Shown: piece after piece, positions 57,786 through 64,000 of the stretch
Layout: each line of letters starts with the position of its first letter
Position numbering within the stretch: the first letter of the stretch is position 1
From: Candidatus Saganbacteria bacterium
GTDB taxonomy: Bacteria; Margulisbacteria; WOR-1; XYC2-FULL-46-14; XYC2-FULL-37-10
Assembly (NCBI GenBank): GCA_016223245.1
Contig: JACRPL010000006.1
Coordinates: 85,417 to 149,416 of the forward strand
DNA length: 64,000 nucleotides
Reading direction: 5' to 3'
The notes under the pieces: generated by a model
Database searches by the model: none
What the model saw: the letters and a program-made list of their open reading frames with translations, nothing else
Told to the model about the DNA's origin: nothing
Made by a program: the position numbers and the translations under genes

Positions 57786-59546
57786 ATGATAAAAAAAGTT
57801 ATTATATATTTAATAATACTGTCAGTTCCAGCATTTGCTTCTGGCCTTATAAAGATCGAACAGGTCCAAGACCCTGTAACTTTAAGGTCAGCCGATGCTG
57901 TCCAAGGCGAAGTCCTTGTCAAATTCAAACCTGCAATTTCCACAAAATCAATTTCAGCTTTAAGCTTGAATGTATTGGAAGTTTCGCTAAGCACTCAAGT
58001 TTATAAACTTGCGGTCCCACCGGGAAGAACCATATCGGAATATTTGACGGAGCTATCAAACGATAAGAATATAATTTATGCTGAACCAAACTATATTATC
58101 CGCGCCCATGCAACGACGCCGAATGATACTTCTTACGACTTACAATGGAATCTCCCGTTGATCAAAGCTCCGGAAGGTTGGGACATATCAACCGGAGATG
58201 CGACAGTTGTAATCGCAGATATCGATTCAGGGTGCGATACGACCCATCCGGACCTGTCGGACAAGATCACAAGCAATAGCAAAAATTTTCAAGGAGCCGG
58301 AAGCTCGATAACAGATCTTAACAGCCATGGGACCCATACCGCGGGAATATTGGCCGCAGTTACAAATAATAGTGTTGGGGTCGCTGGCGTCGCTTGGAAT
58401 TGCAAGATCATGGTATTGAGAATGCTTGATGCCGCGGGGACCGGTGAAGTTTTCGATTTTAATAATGCTGTGGTCTATGCGGCAGACAAAGGGGCTAAAG
58501 TCATCAACATGAGTTTGGGGACTTTGAATTTTTCCCAAAGTATGGCGGATGCGGTAGCATATGCGTACGGCAAAAATTGCGCAATGTTTTCATCGAGCGG
58601 CAACGAATCTTCTTTAACTGTTGATTATCCCGCAAAATTAGCAGGTGTAATTGCAGTAAGCGCAGTCGATAAAAATAAAAATATCACGCCATATTCAAAC
58701 AGCGGGCCGGAAATTTCGGTTTGCGCGCCGGGGGGAACATCCGATAGTGCAATTTACAGCACGATACCAAGCAGTACGTACGGATATAAATATGGCACTT
58801 CAATGGCCGCACCGCTTGTTTCAGGATTGGCCGCGCTTTTATTTTCAAAATTCCCAAGCATCACCCGCGACCAGGTTTATTACAGGATAACGTCCGAAGC
58901 TGAAGACCTTGGGACTGCCGGAAAAGACAATTTTTACGGCTATGGGATAATAAATATTGTAGAAACACTTGGAGATATTATTGCCCCCACGGTAGAAGTT
59001 ATTTCGCCAGCCGGCGGGGAAAGGATGACAATGGGTGGGGCATTGAATATTAGGTGGAGCGCATCGGATACGGGCATCGGATTATCGGCAACGCCTATTG
59101 CATTATATTATTCTTTGGATAACGGCGCATCATATTCAACTATAGCGGCCGCAAGTTCAAACAGCGGAACTTATAGTTTTACACTTCCACAAACTCCTAC
59201 AGCTGAAGCAAAGATAAAAATTTCTGTGGCCGACCTTAGCGGCAATATCGCGACCGCGGAATCTAAATCTTTTACGATCCTTAATCTTGCAGCAGGAATA
59301 TATCCATACCCTATCCCCGCAAGAAATCATGAAAGCATCTATTTCCTCGGAGCCTCCGGCGGAGACACCTTAAGGATCTTCGATGCAAACGGAGATACTG
59401 TAAGGACAATTTATAATGCCTCCGACCCGCAGATCGTTTGGGACCAAAAAAACAGCGATGGCTCATACTGTTCGCCGGGCATCTATTTCTATGTCATATC
59501 TTCATCCACAAGTAAAAAGACAGGAAAGCTTATAATATTAAAATGA
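57786..59546 (+). CDS. Secreted subtilisin-like serine protease (S8) with C-terminal Ig-like and sorting-like domain
   Basis: Signal peptide at residues 1-18. A fervidolysin-type propeptide (GEVLVKFKPAIS) precedes the S8 domain with Asp (VIADIDSGCDTTHPDL), His (NSHGTHTAGILAA) and Ser (YGTSMAAPLVSGLAALL). After ~residue 400 come an Ig-like beta domain (VEVISPAGGERMTMGGALNI) and a C-terminal ~75-residue module, YPYPIPARN...PGIYFYVISS...GKLIILK. That module resembles FlgD-Ig/T9SS type A sorting domains. 586 residues. It overlaps the PorV-like gene by four bases, suggesting joint export. Confidence 0.9.
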   Translation: MIKKVIIYLIILSVPAFASGLIKIEQVQDPVTLRSADAVQGEVLVKFKPAISTKSISALSLNVLEVSLSTQVYKLAVPPGRTISEYLTELSNDKNIIYAEPNYIIRAHATTPNDTSYDLQWNLPLIKAPEGWDISTGDATVVIADIDSGCDTTHPDLSDKITSNSKNFQGAGSSITDLNSHGTHTAGILAAVTNNSVGVAGVAWNCKIMVLRMLDAAGTGEVFDFNNAVVYAADKGAKVINMSLGTLNFSQSMADAVAYAYGKNCAMFSSSGNESSLTVDYPAKLAGVIAVSAVDKNKNITPYSNSGPEISVCAPGGTSDSAIYSTIPSSTYGYKYGTSMAAPLVSGLAALLFSKFPSITRDQVYYRITSEAEDLGTAGKDNFYGYGIINIVETLGDIIAPTVEVISPAGGERMTMGGALNIRWSASDTGIGLSATPIALYYSLDNGASYSTIAAASSNSGTYSFTLPQTPTAEAKIKISVADLSGNIATAESKSFTILNLAAGIYPYPIPARNHESIYFLGASGGDTLRIFDANGDTVRTIYNASDPQIVWDQKNSDGSYCSPGIYFYVISSSTSKKTGKLIILK

Positions 59547-60433
59547 CAAACCACGTTACCCGTTACGCGTTACTAATAATTGGATTTTGGATTTTGCATA
59601 TTCCTTGTTTTGCGGCAGGAAGCGAGGGTTTTGCGTTTACGAAAATACCTCAAGGCGTGAAAGCCGTTTCAATGGGCGGATCGTTTACGGCTATAGCCGA
59701 TGACCCGTCAGCAATATATTGGAATCCTGCAGGCCTCGCGCAGTTAACGGAAAGCAGGATATATTCGTCTTTTTCAAGTTGGCTGCAAAATACGGGCATT
59801 TCATACTGGGCTTCGAACTTAATCCGATATCCCCATACTTTCGGCGTTTCATTCTATAATTTGGATTATGGCGTAATAAATGAAACAACTTACGCTTCGC
59901 CGCAAGGCACGGGAAAAGCTGTTAATCCTTTTGAGAATTTGCTTTCTTTTACATATGCCAGAAGCTTCCATGACACGGCATTCGCAGGGATAAATCTTAA
60001 TTTTGGCTCGCAAAACCTGGGTTATTCATCGGCTTCATTTAATTCCATAGATGCCGGGCTCCTGTACAAATATAATAATATCGAAGGTTTATCTTTCGGC
60101 TTGGCTTTCAAGAATTATAGCTTGGCTGATAGGCTGCCAACAAGCTTAAGGGCGGGAGTTGCATATAGGACAATAATTGATAACCCGGAATATCCCATAA
60201 GCAGCAGCGCATTAAGCCTTGATCTCAACTCGACTTCCGGGAACAATCTGGCGGTAAATTCCGGAGCAGAATATATTTTCAACAAGACGCTCGCGTTAAG
60301 GGCGGGATTAAATTCCAGGAATTACACGCTGGGATTGGGACTGATGCTGAATAATTTCATATTTGATCTTGCCTACGCGCCTTATGAAGACCTGGGAAAT
60401 ACTTATCGTGTTGCTTTAAACTACACGCTTTGA
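59543..60433 (+). CDS. PorV/PorQ-family outer-membrane beta-barrel protein
   Basis: After the signal peptide (ALLIIGFWILHIPCFA) comes AVSMGGSFTAIADDPSAIYW then NPAGLA, the signature of the PorV/PorQ (UPF0164) family, and then alternating beta strands ending YRVALNYTL with a final aromatic/Leu pattern for BAM insertion. PorV is the shuttle protein of the type IX secretion system in Bacteroidota, but the family is wider. 296 residues. ATGA overlap with the protease gene. Confidence 0.85.
   Translation: MTNHVTRYALLIIGFWILHIPCFAAGSEGFAFTKIPQGVKAVSMGGSFTAIADDPSAIYWNPAGLAQLTESRIYSSFSSWLQNTGISYWASNLIRYPHTFGVSFYNLDYGVINETTYASPQGTGKAVNPFENLLSFTYARSFHDTAFAGINLNFGSQNLGYSSASFNSIDAGLLYKYNNIEGLSFGLAFKNYSLADRLPTSLRAGVAYRTIIDNPEYPISSSALSLDLNSTSGNNLAVNSGAEYIFNKTLALRAGLNSRNYTLGLGLMLNNFIFDLAYAPYEDLGNTYRVALNYTL
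59569..59600. repeat. Short word repeat over the PorV-like signal peptide
   Basis: AATAATTGGATTTTGGATTT then TGCATATTCC contains two TTGGATTT words and encodes the hydrophobic core IIGFWILHI. It resembles the flgI and pta-upstream words, but with only two units it could be chance. Confidence 0.4.
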
Positions 60434-60439
60434 TAAAAT
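60411..60439 (+). promoter_or_regulatory. Promoter of the uracil-DNA glycosylase gene (leaderless)
   Basis: TTGCTT (60411-60416), 17 bases, TAAAAT (60434-60439), then seven bases to the ATG at 60447. It overlaps the end of the PorV-like gene. No Shine-Dalgarno. Confidence 0.6.
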
Positions 60440-60446
60440 ATTTCCA

Positions 60447-61058
60447 ATGGATCCTTCCTTAAAAGAACTAGAGTTTTCAGCGTCAACCTGCACAAGATGT
60501 CCGCTCGCAAAAACCCGCACAAAAGTAGTTTTCGGCAATGGCCCTGTCCCATCCGATATTATGCTTATCGGTGAAGCCCCAGGAGCTGATGAAGATGCGC
60601 AAGGCTTGCCTTTCGTGGGAAAGTCGGGAAAATTACTAACTCAAATATTGGCTTCGGTCGGGATCAATCGTCCTGATGATATTTATATCTCGAATACAGT
60701 TAAATGCAGGCCTCCCGAGAATCGTGCGCCATTAGCCTCCGAACAAGAAGCCTGCTACCCGTATCTTCATGCGCAAATATTCCAATTTGTTAAACCTAAG
60801 ATATTATTGCTGGTCGGGGCCCCTGCTGTAAAAGATATATTAAAAACCGATGAACCAATTTCAAAGATCAGGGGAAAATGGTTCAACCTACCAAATACCG
60901 AAATATCCGTAATGCCGATATTCCACCCATCTTATCTTCTCCGCTATGCAAGCAAAGAAAAAGGCTCCCCTAAGTGGCTTACCTGGCAGGATATGCTGGA
61001 AGTAAGGAACGCACTTGATTTTATAAAGAAAGTTAAAGAGCTCGAAGGGAAAAAATGA
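60447..61058 (+). CDS. Family 4 uracil-DNA glycosylase (4Fe-4S)
   Basis: It removes uracil from DNA. CTRCPLAKTRTKVV supplies two cluster cysteines. LIGEAPGADEDAQGLPFVGK is the active motif, SNTVKCRPPENR and EQEACYPYL add the other cysteines, and FHPSYLLR is motif II. 203 residues. The stop overlaps the start of an alanine dehydrogenase remnant. Confidence 0.95.
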   Translation: MDPSLKELEFSASTCTRCPLAKTRTKVVFGNGPVPSDIMLIGEAPGADEDAQGLPFVGKSGKLLTQILASVGINRPDDIYISNTVKCRPPENRAPLASEQEACYPYLHAQIFQFVKPKILLLVGAPAVKDILKTDEPISKIRGKWFNLPNTEISVMPIFHPSYLLRYASKEKGSPKWLTWQDMLEVRNALDFIKKVKELEGKK

Positions 61059-61242
61059 AAGTTTCCATCCTTAAAGAATCAAAATTAGACGATAAAGAAA
61101 GAGAAGTAGAGAGCCGCGTTGTATTGACTCCCGGAATCGCCTTCGAATTAAGAAGGCTGCGGAACAGAATTCAGCCATAAGATCGGGGATCAATATTGAA
61201 AATGGAAGAATTGCGCATGAAGGATTGGCTTCGGTGTTTTAA
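61055..61242 (+). pseudogene. Alanine dehydrogenase/PNT-type remnant, head and tail only
   Basis: From the ATG at 61055 the frame gives MKVSILKESKLDDKEREVES then RVVLTPGIAFELRRL, matching the N-terminal domain start of alanine dehydrogenase/transhydrogenase alpha proteins (ENRVALTP). It stops after 41 codons. In another frame the bases 61157-61242 give AEQNSAIRSGINIENGRIAH then EGLASVF, similar to the C-terminal end of the same family. About 300 codons are missing between. Confidence 0.55.
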
Positions 61243-61270
61243 ATTTTACATTGGCCCTTGACAGCCGTTG

Positions 61271-61276
61271 TATAAT
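61271..61276 (+). promoter_or_regulatory. -10 box of the exonuclease gene (leaderless)
   Basis: TATAAT ends six bases before the ATG at 61283. The -35 region is weak (ACATTG at 61248). A Shine-Dalgarno cannot fit. Confidence 0.5.
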
Positions 61277-61282
61277 TTCTTC

Positions 61283-61915
61283 ATGATCGATCTTTTGGAA
61301 GATAAAGAATTCCAGCGCCTCGAAAAGATATACCCTTTTCTTTCCCGCGCGCGCGAAGAAGTCTGCGGTATGGAAAAAGAGACTTTTTCAATCGTAGACA
61401 TTGAAACAACAGGCCTCGATTATACGAAATCCGAAATTATAGAAATTGCGGCGATAAAAGTCCAGAACGGCGATGTAAAGGATATTTATAATACCTTGAT
61501 AAAACCTGCTGCCGAAATCACGCCCAATATTGAACGCTTGACCGGAATTAATAATGATCTAGTATTAGGAAGCCCTGTAATTTCTGATGTCGCCCCAAAA
61601 TTCTTGTTTTTTATCGAGAACACGATCCTCGTTGCCCATAACAGCGATTTTGACATCCCATTCTTGAAACATCATCTTCAAAATAAATTTACCAATCAAA
61701 TATTATGCACTTTAAAGGCTTCAAGATATTTGCTCCCGAATCTTGCAAATCATAAGCTCCACACAGTCGCCAAATATTTCAATATCGATGCTCAAAACAG
61801 GCATAGAGCTCTTGGCGATGTTGAAACAACGCTTGGAATGTTTTTAAAAATGATCCCTCTGCTTCAGTCAAAGGGAATTTACAAAAAAGAAGATTTGCAG
61901 AAAATACCGGGTTGA
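61283..61915 (+). CDS. DnaQ-like 3'-5' exonuclease (DEDDh)
   Basis: FSIVDIETTGLDYTKSEIIE holds the first Asp/Glu pair, LVAHNSDFDIPFLKHH the next Asp, and NRHRALGDVETT the His and last Asp. It is a single exonuclease domain of 210 residues, like Pol III epsilon-type or RNase T-like proofreaders. It may repair or proofread DNA; without a fused polymerase or GIY-YIG domain its partner is unknown. ATG at 61283 chosen because codons upstream overlap the -10 box. Confidence 0.9.
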   Translation: MIDLLEDKEFQRLEKIYPFLSRAREEVCGMEKETFSIVDIETTGLDYTKSEIIEIAAIKVQNGDVKDIYNTLIKPAAEITPNIERLTGINNDLVLGSPVISDVAPKFLFFIENTILVAHNSDFDIPFLKHHLQNKFTNQILCTLKASRYLLPNLANHKLHTVAKYFNIDAQNRHRALGDVETTLGMFLKMIPLLQSKGIYKKEDLQKIPG

Positions 61916-61917
61916 GA

Positions 61918-62025
61918 TATGATAATGACCAATGACCAATTTCCAATGACCAACATTGTATCGCTTCGCGATAATTATAATAAATACATTGTTGGGATTT
62001 GGTCATTGGGATTTGGGATTTTATA
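61918..62025. repeat. Inverted word-repeat element upstream of pta
   Basis: The left arm AATGACCAATGACCAATTTC then CAATGACCAACATTGTA and the right arm TACATTGTTGGGATTTGG then TCATTGGGATTTGGG are inverted relatives, able to form a hairpin with a loop holding TCGCTTCGCGATAATTATAA. The right arm carries the same words as the flgI signal peptide. It lies directly before the pta start. Confidence 0.75.
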
Positions 62026-62028
62026 TAT

Positions 62029-63024
62029 ATGGACTTTATCTCCGATATTTGGAACAAAGCAAAAAAACTGAACAAACGGATCGTTCTGCCAGAAACTAAC
62101 GATATCCGCGTACTAAAAGCCACAGAGTTCATAATAAAAAGCAAACTAGCGCAAGTTATCCTTATTGGGAACGAAAACGATATTGCAAGGCTTGCTCAAA
62201 TGCACAGCATTAATCTAACCGGCTCAGCTATAATCGATCCAAAGAAATCGCCGCAGTTGCCGGAATTCGCTCAAAGCTTTAAGGTTAAACGCGAAAAAAA
62301 AGGAATGGTCTACGAAAAAGCACTCGAAATATTGACCACAAATTATCTTTTCTTCGGCGCTATGCTTGTTGACTCGGGAAATGCAGACGGAATGGTATCA
62401 GGTGCTGTACATACCACAGCCGGCACTATGAGAGCTCTTTTGCAGTGTGTTGGAGTCGCGGACGGCGCATCTATTGTTTCAAGCTTCTTTGCTATGATAA
62501 GCCCTAAAAAAGAATTTGGCGAAGAAGGGCTGATATTTTTCGCCGATTGTGCGGTAAACCCGAATCCGACATCGGAACAGCTAGCACAGATCGCTATTCA
62601 AACTTCTGATTCTTTCTCTCGCCTAACATCAAAGTCGCCCAGGGTCGCAATGCTTTCGTTCTCTACAAAAGGATCGGCTTCGCACCCTGATGTTGCAAAA
62701 GTTACGAATGCGGTTGAGATCGCAAAAAAAATGAGGCCAAATCTTGTCGTGGACGGTGAAATGCAATTGGACGCGGCTATTATCCCAATTATCGGGAACA
62801 GGAAAGCGCCAGGGAGCGAGGTCGCGGGCTACGCAAATATATTGATCTTCCCTACCCTTGATGCCGGAAATATCGGATATAAATTGACCGAAAGATTAGG
62901 TGGCGCACTTGCCTTGGGTCCGATCCTCCAAGGCGCGAAAAAACCGATAAATGACCTCTCTCGCGGATGTTCGGTCGATGACATAGTAAACGTTTCAGCC
63001 ATAACCGCGATACAAGCATCGTAG
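62029..63024 (+). CDS. pta: Phosphate acetyltransferase
   Basis: Pta converts acetyl-CoA and phosphate to acetyl phosphate. RIVLPETNDIRVLKATEFI, GMVSGAVHTTAGTMRALLQ, MLSFSTKGSASHPDVAKVT, and GYKLTERLGGALALGPILQG are family motifs. It is the ~330-residue short form without DRTGG domain. The ATG at 62029 has no Shine-Dalgarno and follows the TATATAT end of the repeat. Ack is not in the window. Confidence 0.94.
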   Translation: MDFISDIWNKAKKLNKRIVLPETNDIRVLKATEFIIKSKLAQVILIGNENDIARLAQMHSINLTGSAIIDPKKSPQLPEFAQSFKVKREKKGMVYEKALEILTTNYLFFGAMLVDSGNADGMVSGAVHTTAGTMRALLQCVGVADGASIVSSFFAMISPKKEFGEEGLIFFADCAVNPNPTSEQLAQIAIQTSDSFSRLTSKSPRVAMLSFSTKGSASHPDVAKVTNAVEIAKKMRPNLVVDGEMQLDAAIIPIIGNRKAPGSEVAGYANILIFPTLDAGNIGYKLTERLGGALALGPILQGAKKPINDLSRGCSVDDIVNVSAITAIQAS

Positions 63025-63028
63025 AGAC

Positions 63029-64000
63029 ATGAAAAAACTGCTAGATATTGCAAAACAAAATAACGCTGAAATAGAGATCTACAAGATTATTTCTAATTCC
63101 ACAACGGTCGATGTTAGAAACAAAGAAGTAGAATCGATCGACGCAGTCCAAGAAGGCGGCCTATCTATTAAGGTCATCAAAGACCACAAGCTCGGTTTTG
63201 CGTATACAACCGATTTTGAAGATGAAGCATTGGAATTATCTTTTCAAAAAGCACTGGATAGTTCAAAATATACAATAGAAGACCCAAATTATTCTATTCC
63301 TACCTCCGAAAAATACGAACCACTCGCAACTTTTGACAGGGAAATTCTTGATCTTTCGATCGAGAAAAAAATAGATTATGCAAAACAAATGGAATCGGCG
63401 GCATACTCGGCGGATAATAGAGTTAAAAAGACAGAGAAGATATCTTTCTCAACTTCAGAAACAAAGATCACTATCCTAAATTCCAATGGTATCGACATCA
63501 CATATCATGCAAACCATTGCGGGGGGATATGCGAAGTGATTGCCGAAGCCGGATCAGAGCAGGAAAGCGGATTTGGAATGAGCTTTGTGACGAGGCTTTG
63601 GGATTTCAACAGCAATAATGTCGGCATCGAATCCGCGCAGCGCGCGAGCGAATTGCTGCTATCAAAACCAATATCGCCAAAAATCATGCCATTAATTTTG
63701 GACCCATACGTTGGGGCCCAATTGCTAGGCGCGATATCAAATCTTTTTTCTTCGGATGCCGTCCAAAAAAATAAATCCCTTTTTGCGCATAAAATAGGAC
63801 AAACGGTCGCTTCGAGCTGTATTAATATTATTGACGATGGCAGGCTAAAGAATGGGGTATCGAGCTCGCCTGTCGACGATGAAGGCGTTCCAACAAAAAA
63901 AACGACGCTTATTGAAAAGGGAAAGCTCATGAATTATCTCTATAATACATACACTGCAAAAAAAGAAGGAAAGCCATCAACTGGCAGCGGAAGAAGGGCT
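63029..64000 (+). CDS. pmbA: TldE/PmbA-family metalloprotease subunit, partial
   Basis: The frame opens at ATG 63029, four bases after pta, and runs through the window edge (324 codons seen). MKKLLDIAKQNNAEIEIYKI, STTVDVRNKEVESIDAVQEG and GFAYTTDFEDEALE are typical of TldE/PmbA, as is the later LIEKGKLMNYLYNTYTAKKE. TldD/TldE form a heterodimer that cleaves unfolded peptides and matures some RiPPs. TldE lacks the catalytic zinc motif HExxxH, and none is visible here. TldD is probably just outside the window. Confidence 0.9.
   Translation, partial: MKKLLDIAKQNNAEIEIYKIISNSTTVDVRNKEVESIDAVQEGGLSIKVIKDHKLGFAYTTDFEDEALELSFQKALDSSKYTIEDPNYSIPTSEKYEPLATFDREILDLSIEKKIDYAKQMESAAYSADNRVKKTEKISFSTSETKITILNSNGIDITYHANHCGGICEVIAEAGSEQESGFGMSFVTRLWDFNSNNVGIESAQRASELLLSKPISPKIMPLILDPYVGAQLLGAISNLFSSDAVQKNKSLFAHKIGQTVASSCINIIDDGRLKNGVSSSPVDDEGVPTKKTTLIEKGKLMNYLYNTYTAKKEGKPSTGSGRRA

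Noticed and set aside
61279-61915. Exonuclease start at the upstream TTG (61268)
   Set aside because: That codon lies within or before the TATAAT box, and the ATG at 61283 begins the conserved sequence.
63505-63930. Minus-strand frame of 141 codons at the right end
   Set aside because: Antisense of pmbA, whose plus-strand frame is open to the window edge and shows clear family motifs.

Overview
The window reads as chromosomal DNA of an uncultured diderm (Gram-negative type) bacterium with moderate to low GC. It has flagellar P-ring and L-ring genes, a PorV-like outer-membrane protein, LPS/exopolysaccharide nucleotide-sugar genes, an MreBCD/PBP2 rod system and a CdaA-type diadenylate cyclase. 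Many short palindromic and word-like repeats are spliced in frame into genes. This combination suggests a candidate-phylum lineage (Margulisbacteria/WOR-1-like or a relative). That placement is inference; no rRNA gene is present to settle it.

Layout. 1-12943 (minus strand): one long, tightly overlapping run, recG-rsmD-coaD-hypothetical-rph-rfbA-rfbB-ugd-UDP-xylose synthase-HAD phosphatase-glycosyltransferase, then a repeat, glf, a second glycosyltransferase and a flippase cut by the left edge. 12967-13158: rpmB on the plus strand. 13155-25486 (minus): flagellar block, fliK-like-fhlB, then flgF-flgG-flgA-flgH-flgI-flgJ(N)-sigma-flgB-flgC-fliE-fliF-fliG-fliH-fliI/J. Its FliG is only about 175 residues long and its FliI is fused to FliJ. 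25537-32025: rplY, the cell-shape operon (SPOR protein, mreB, mreC, mreD, mrdA) and folC. 32041-38997: accessory stretch with HepT/MntA and HI0073/HI0074-type modules, a XerD-like recombinase, NUDIX hydrolase, thiL, thiC and gene remnants. 39041-48416: leuCD, a deoxyhypusine-synthase-like enzyme, leuB, a thiamine-related protein, an M23 peptidase, panD, a sugar nucleotidyltransferase, rpiB, pdxJ and a class A beta-lactamase-like protein. 48400-57618: ribosome-rescue factor, HicB with a broken hicA, ispF-tyrS-aroB-aroK, a GNAT toxin-like pair, tRNA-Arg(CCU), panB-cdaA-lysA-cimA. 57786-64000 (plus): subtilase, PorV-like protein, uracil-DNA glycosylase, alanine dehydrogenase remnant, DnaQ-like exonuclease, pta and a partial pmbA.

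Three themes cross the window. First, the flagellar export and motor genes are rearranged (FliI-FliJ fusion with a preserved internal FliJ start; FliG without its torque domain). Second, at least four families of short repeats lie inside genes without breaking frame and supply internal loops, N- and C-termini and even signal-peptide cores. One 45-bp hairpin occurs in four identical copies whose differing flanks pair with each other. Third, many promoter-proximal genes have a TATAAT-like box 6-11 bases before the start codon and no Shine-Dalgarno sequence. This implies leaderless mRNAs, whereas operon-internal genes often have good ribosome binding sites.

No stretch longer than 300 bases lacks a gene. 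The larger gaps (34974-35262, 43255-43530, 57619-57785, 3445-3601) are mostly filled by repeats or gene remnants.
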